This document shows, piece by piece, positions 57,601 to 62,000 of a DNA stretch of 62,000 bases; within the stretch, counting starts at the first letter, position 1; each line of letters opens with the position of its first letter. The notes beneath the pieces are model-generated. The model was not told the DNA's origin. It saw nothing but the letters and a program-made list of their open reading frames with translations, and ran no database searches. Origin of the DNA: Branchiostoma floridae (lineage: Eukaryota; Chordata; Leptocardii; Amphioxiformes; Branchiostomatidae); the NCBI RefSeq assembly GCF_000003815.2, contig NC_049995.1, positions 15,854,931 through 15,916,930 of the forward strand, in the 5' to 3' direction. The position numbers and the translations under genes were made by a program.

Positions 57601-58091
57601 TGTTTAAGGCCATTTTCTACTTAAGTGCTACCTAAAATTTGTGCTGAAAAGAAAACGACTGCAAGAGCAAGCCCCAAAATACCCAGATTGAGACAAAGAA
57701 AAGTGGGGAGGGGGGCAGAAGAAACTTGGGGGGATTGGGAATTCGCAATCCTACCCCTTTCCCCAACATTTTTTTGTTGCTATTATTACTGCCTGTACTG
57801 CTGTATTCAATACAAGGAAATTTCCTCCAACTTTACCTGTAAAGAAACCGTCTTCTGCCGACTTTCCGCCATGTCACTTGTAAACATGGCCCTGAAGTAG
57901 GGGCTGGCCGCGGACAGAACAAGCCGATGGCAGGGAAACAGCCGGTCCTCAACTTCAATAACGACATCCTGCAGTACCCCAGGCTTCTGTAAGTCACCCA
58001 CAATTCCGAGAAACCCGTGCTGATAGCTTTCGTTTTGGTAGGAACGAGGATGAACTGCGCTGGCGTGGGGTTCGAGGTCTGCGGCGGCCAT
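54620..58091 (-). CDS. BTB-BACK-Kelch protein 4 (619 aa)
   Basis: Exons: 58091-57837, 57298-57044, 56926-56787, 56487-56275, 55616-54620 (stop). Total 1860 nt, same phases. It is the longest copy: exon 5 has an extended N-terminal part (TKGIGNDILYMN) and an internal near-repeat in the last blades ([23 protein letters not shown]), probably a small in-frame duplication. The BTB has [20 protein letters not shown] and the BACK has IASREEF for VASREEF. The Kelch part diverges more than BTB/BACK from the other copies, as expected if it determines substrate. Intron 4 carries a LINE tail (55812-56200). Presumed CUL3 adaptor. Confidence 0.92.
55812..56200 (-). mobile_element. LINE 3' end with (CAAA)n tail
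   Basis: (TTTG)n on the plus strand, then on the minus strand a frame resembling the LINE C-terminal 'SGAALWN-LP' motif (GCTTTGTGGAACTAGCTACC). Degenerate. In intron 4 of Kelch gene 4. Confidence 0.6.
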
Positions 58092-59149
58092 GTTGATGAT
58101 GATGATCAAGATGATGATGACCTGTTGCCTGATGACCCCTTGCCTGATTGCCTACATATGTAGCGATATGAGAGAAGGCATTATATAAAGCTTTTTCGTC
58201 AAGCAAATTGAAACAAGAACTGTCTACAAGTCAGGGATCTTTGCCTTTCATGACATAATGCCCGCAATGCCTCTGCACATGAACACTTGGAATAGTGAAC
58301 GAGCTTATTGATGTCTAATTACTACACGGCAGTACATGATGTGGTCCGCACACAGATCAACGTTAACGTTAGTATTTCCTCATGAATGAGGCTAGCTGAG
58401 AGTAGTAAAGTCATGGCACACAGTCTCCATGTTGTACAGTGAAAAGAGGAACCCCTCAATTTAGTGTCCTAGGGCCAACCAAGGCGGTTGAGCCCCCCAA
58501 CTCTATTTGTTGTGTACATAAGTGACCTACCAGATGTGGTAAAAAGCACTGTTAAGAGGCTTTAGACATTTGCCAATGATAACAGCTTGTTGCATTAAAC
58601 AATGGGTAACGGACCCGTTACTATATGGAAACCAGAGAGTCTAGTACAATCGTTGAGGTCAAGAACCTGAACAAACAAAGGTAATGTCAAATGTCAAATA
58701 CTTGATGACTTGCCAGTCCCTATCCTTTACAAATATCTAGATCCCTCGTAAAAACCCGTATTTGGGAAAAACCCGTATTTGTTGGCATATCTTTTCGTGA
58801 AAGAAATGAAAATCGCACGACCACTGGAGCCTTTTATTTATGGTGATAAAAGACGTAATTTTGCACGCGTGATATCGATACATTATTTGGGTAATCAGTA
58901 GTCTCCAAGCAGAGGTTAGGCTCCGGCTGTTTTTTAACGTTTTTTTAGTCGTTTTTATCGGGCTTTCTATTTTGTCATTTTTTTTTCGCTGTGTCCGGTT
59001 AGGTTTTGACACAGCAAGATATAATACTAAATAGAAAGGCCGATAAAAACGACTAAAAAAAACGTTAAAAAACAGCCTGAGCCTAACCTCTGCTTGGAGA
59101 GTAGGTAATCAGGCCCTTTGCGAGGTATAGCGCTAACATCATCATCAAT
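58092..59149. promoter_or_regulatory. Divergent intergenic region between Kelch genes 4 and 5
   Basis: Contains the upstream sequence shared by the family near 58110-58200 (GTAGCGATATGAGAGAAGGC), ~550 bp with no recognised feature, and the foldback at 58899-59103. The inverted fifth gene begins 46 bp after that foldback. Promoter role is inferred from position. Confidence 0.45.
58899..59103. mobile_element. Foldback MITE with ~75-bp arms at the inversion junction
   Basis: Arms contain CTCCAAGCAGAGGTTAGGCT, TTTTTTAACGTTTTTTTAGT and CGTTTTTATCG with their inverses (CGATAAAAACGACT, AGCCTAACCTCTGCTTGGAG). Loop ~50 bp with TCCGGTTAGG. Termini match the MITEs at 17123 and 19226. Confidence 0.9.
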
Positions 59150-60764
59150 ATGGCTGCCGCACACGAAAAACGAAAAACGCCACGACAGCGCAGTTCGTCC
59201 TCGTTCTTACCAAGACGAGAGCTATCGCCTCGGCTTTCTTGGACATGTGGGCGACTTACAGGAGGCTGGGGTACTGCAGGATGTCGTCCTTGAAGTCGAG
59301 GGCCGGCGGTTTCCCTGCCATCGGCTTGTTCTGTCCGCGGCCATCCCCTACTTCAGGGTCATGTTTACAAGTGGCATGGCGGAAAGTCGTCAGAAGACGG
59401 TTGTTTTGCAGGTAGGGCCGTTTTGTCGTAACGATTGGATTGGGCCACTGATAACTAAGCGTCCAGCATTGATAAATAGTAACCAATTTATTATATAAAG
59501 GACAAAGGGGAAGGTTTGTGTGTGTGTGTGTGGGGGGGGGGGGCGGGGGGTTACTAGTATATTACACCAAGGAGGTTAATTTGATTACACGGTTTCTAGA
59601 CTTCCCCCAGAGGCTTATCGTATGAACTCAACGCCATCTGTTACCCTTTTCTAACCCTACCCTAAATGCATCACTGACATTAGTAGCGTATCTCCAGATT
59701 TTGTAAACCAATAACTGTATCCTTGGCGGTTGTGGGTGGTCTTCTATACAACACGGGTGCACTTTTTGGCGACGCCTCGGGGGCGAGCCTAATAGTATAG
59801 TTTGCGACCGTTGCATGTGTAGTTGCATCATCCATTTAGATGGAATAACTCGTGAATGGATTGACGGATCTTTATGATATTTGGCCATTCGGTCCAATCC
59901 AATCCAAAGTATCAAATCCGTCCTAAATGTCCGGACGGTCCCAAACAGCGTCTAAGCCTGTCCAAACGGCCATCCGAGCCATTCCAAACGGCGTCTAAGC
60001 CCTTCCCTAATGGCCGTCTTAGAGTATGAGAGTATACAATACATTGGACGATAATCAAACATCATTGTTATTCTTCCCAAGGGTTTGGATGCAGGCATGT
60101 TTGGGGAGATCCTGAGTTACATCTACTCGGGAACCCCCCATGTGTCCCTGGACAAAGTGCAGCCCCTGTACCAGGCAGCCGACCTCCTCCAACTGGACTA
60201 TGTGAGAGACACCTGCAGCAGCTACATGACCATGAATGTGGAGCGCTCCACCTGTGTGGACCTGCACATGTTTGCTGATGTCTTCTCTTTGGACACTGTC
60301 CTTAAACAATGCCTAAAGAATATCTGTAGGCACTTTTCTAAGGTTGGTCTCTCCAAAGTATCAAAGTAACAAATTATGTCTAGATAATCTTCTAGACAAC
60401 AAACTTTATGCAATGGTGACACAAAATGATATACTGTACTAGTTTCACAGTTTCTGTGGTAACAACATGCTTTTGACAATGACAACATATTCTGTCAGTT
60501 TTGGAAATCTATATGAAAGGCACAATTAAGTTTGCCTCATGGTCTGCCTTTGCTATTAGCATAGGAGTATATCAGGCCCATTTCTACAATCCTACACATG
60601 TACATGTGCTCTGCACCTCCACAGGTTGCCTCTAGTGAGGAGTTCTACAGCCTGAGTGTGAATCAGCTGACTGAGATCATCAGCCACGATGAGCTGGATG
60701 TTAAAGAGGAGACAACAGTGTGGGAGGCTGTGGTGAGACGGGTGCAGCACAGCAGGGAGGACAG
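59150..60764 (+). pseudogene. Inverted, damaged BTB-BACK-Kelch copy (exons 1-3 only)
   Basis: Exon 1 59150-59411, exon 2 60082-60342, exon 3 60625-60764, with intact splice sites (CAG|GTAGGG, AAG|GTTGGT, AG|GTAGGT). The ATG at 59150 is out of frame with the BTB frame because CGAAAAA is tandemly duplicated near 59164-59177 (+7). Translation from it would end soon in the wrong frame. The BTB frame itself ([14 protein letters not shown] onward) has no ATG upstream. Exon 2 reads [20 protein letters not shown]; exon 3 has a Trp-to-Arg change in VVRRVQHS. No exon 4 or Kelch exon occurs in the remaining 1.2 kb. It may continue past the window. Confidence 0.8.
59515..59552 (+). repeat. (TG)n followed by G-run
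   Basis: TGTGTG tract then 14 or more G with one C interruption, in intron 1 of the fifth Kelch copy. The other copies have a G-run in intron 1 as well. Confidence 0.85.
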
Positions 60765-60931
60765 GTAGGTGTTTTATGTAATGAAGATTTGAATTCACAT
60801 CCTTTCAGATGATGAGATGTTTCCACGACTGCGGGGAGAGATAAGTGACAGCAAATCTAGACAGAACAAAAAAAACTTGACCAGTTGCCAGCTGGCACTG
60901 TGCGATATCTAAAAGCCCACTTCCTTATAGA

Positions 60932-61083
60932 CTCCTTCACCGGCCTCTCTGGGGGCGTTGGCATAAGATTGTTTTTTGGGGGGGGGGGGCATTCTCAGTC
61001 AGAAAATCGACCTAACCCACGAGACCCCCCCCCCCCCCCACGACAACTTACGCTTATGCACCAAGAGAGGCCGGTGAAGGAGG
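60932..61083. mobile_element. Foldback element with CTCCTTCACCGGCCTCTCT arms
   Basis: Left arm CTCCTTCACCGGCCTCTCTG plus GGCATAAG, right arm CTTATGCACC plus AGAGAGGCCGGTGAAGGAG. A 14-nt G-run and a 15-nt C-run sit symmetrically inside and would pair. Confidence 0.85.
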
Positions 61084-61485
61084 GTAACTCCCTTACCTTG
61101 TCCAACTTTTGAATAGCACATTGTAATCGGAACGGCTAACCTGATGTTACACTGTTTGTATATATATATATTCGTCAGTAATTTTAAACATTTATAAGTA
61201 TGTTCGACTTGTCAATGTAACCTGTGACCCTGTAATGTGGTTATAGTAAAATCATTCTTTATTCGTAAATGAAAAAGAAATATACATGTATCCCAGGTCA
61301 TATTGGTCAATAATAATGATGACCAAACATGCAGGGGGACATTGACAGACGGCCACAAGACATACAATAATATTACACAGATGTTCGTTATTAACTTAAA
61401 GTCATATTGCACTCAATTACATTTAAAATCAGAATATTTTGTTTTTCAGTTATCCAAAATATATCACTATTGGTGCTAATTCGCA
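61084..61485. other. AT-rich DNA, no feature seen
   Basis: Contains a short TATATATATA tract. No Kelch exon 4 or 5 homology and no repeat ends recognised. Confidence 0.4.
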
Positions 61486-61990
61486 CACTACGAAAAATGA
61501 TTTTTGCTTGTTTTGCTTACCCCATGGACAATTCTTATATGAAGAAAAAATATTCTTGCAAGAAGAAAATGTAGAATAAAATTCTAAGCAAGACAAGAAT
61601 CTACCAAAAAATCTTATTTCTCATGCAAAGAACAATTTTCTTATTCTTCTTTGGTGAAGAACATTTTTCTCACACCTAAGAATTTTCTGGAACTTTAAGC
61701 AAAATCTTCTTCTTTTTTCTTACGATGCAAGAAAAAAATTCTAGAAATGCTTGCTTTTTTTATAGCTCTTAAGAAATACAAGAATTTTTGCTCTTGATGT
61801 AAGAAAAGTATTCTTGGTGTAAGAATATTAATGAAAAAAATGTCTCAAAAATTCAAGCAAAAATTTGCTTGCCCCATGGACAAGCATATTTTTCTAAGAT
61901 TTCTTGGAGACAGAATAATTTTCTTCCTGGAAGATAAATTTTCTGTGAGGAAGAAAAACAAGATACACAAAAAAATCATTTTTGGTAGTG
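61486..61990. mobile_element. TIR element rich in AAGAA/TTCTT motifs
   Basis: Inverted ends CACTACGAAAAATGATTTTT and AAAAATCATTTTTGGTAGTG. The interior is ~450 bp dominated by AAGAA and TTCTT in both orientations, with GCTTRCCCCATGGACAA near each end. No coding frame. Confidence 0.75.
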
Positions 61991-62000
61991 CACAACTTGA

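Overview
The window is eukaryotic nuclear DNA, most likely from a cephalochordate (amphioxus, Branchiostoma). The reasons are multi-exon genes with canonical splice sites, a clear VPS11 gene, a young tandem family of BTB-BACK-Kelch genes, and very dense short DNA transposons, tRNA-derived SINEs, foldback elements and minisatellites. The species call is inference; the gene structures were read base by base. All exon models are my own reading, without transcript data. Two 100-base N gaps (4267-4366 and 5716-5815) mark assembly joins.

Layout. (1) 342-14003, minus strand: the N-terminal two thirds of VPS11, a core subunit of the HOPS/CORVET endolysosomal tethering complexes, in 13 visible exons; the C-terminal RING part lies beyond the left edge. 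(2) 14196-28832, plus strand: a 13-exon gene for a 485-residue coiled-coil protein of unknown identity, divergent from VPS11 across a compact shared promoter with 192 bases between the two ATGs. (3) 28833-32363: 3' flank with a truncated L1-like LINE and MITEs. (4) 32364-58091, minus strand: four tandem paralogous BTB-BACK-Kelch genes (583, 587, 593 and 619 residues), each with the same five-exon plan and each followed by a related 3' block. A non-LTR retrotransposon with an intact 959-codon RT-RNase H frame sits just upstream of the first gene, and a broken CR1-like LINE lies between the second and third. (5) 59150-60764, plus strand: an inverted, damaged fifth copy (three exons) facing away from the fourth, with a foldback element in the 1 kb between them.

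The most unusual signals are in the VPS11/coiled-coil pair. Both genes contain a U12-type AT-AC intron. Most strikingly, at least eight exons carry nearby partial copies that span one splice junction (acceptor plus the 5' part of the exon, or the 3' part plus donor), including a six-copy array at one acceptor. Several partial copies differ from the real exon almost only at synonymous positions, although they cannot be complete exons. This is the observation I would pursue first, with assembly or haplotype artefact as the main competing explanation.

Functionally, VPS11 serves membrane tethering at endosomes and lysosomes. The Kelch proteins are probably substrate adaptors for CUL3 ubiquitin ligases, as is usual for BTB-BACK-Kelch proteins. 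The coiled-coil protein is structural or cytoskeletal by appearance only.
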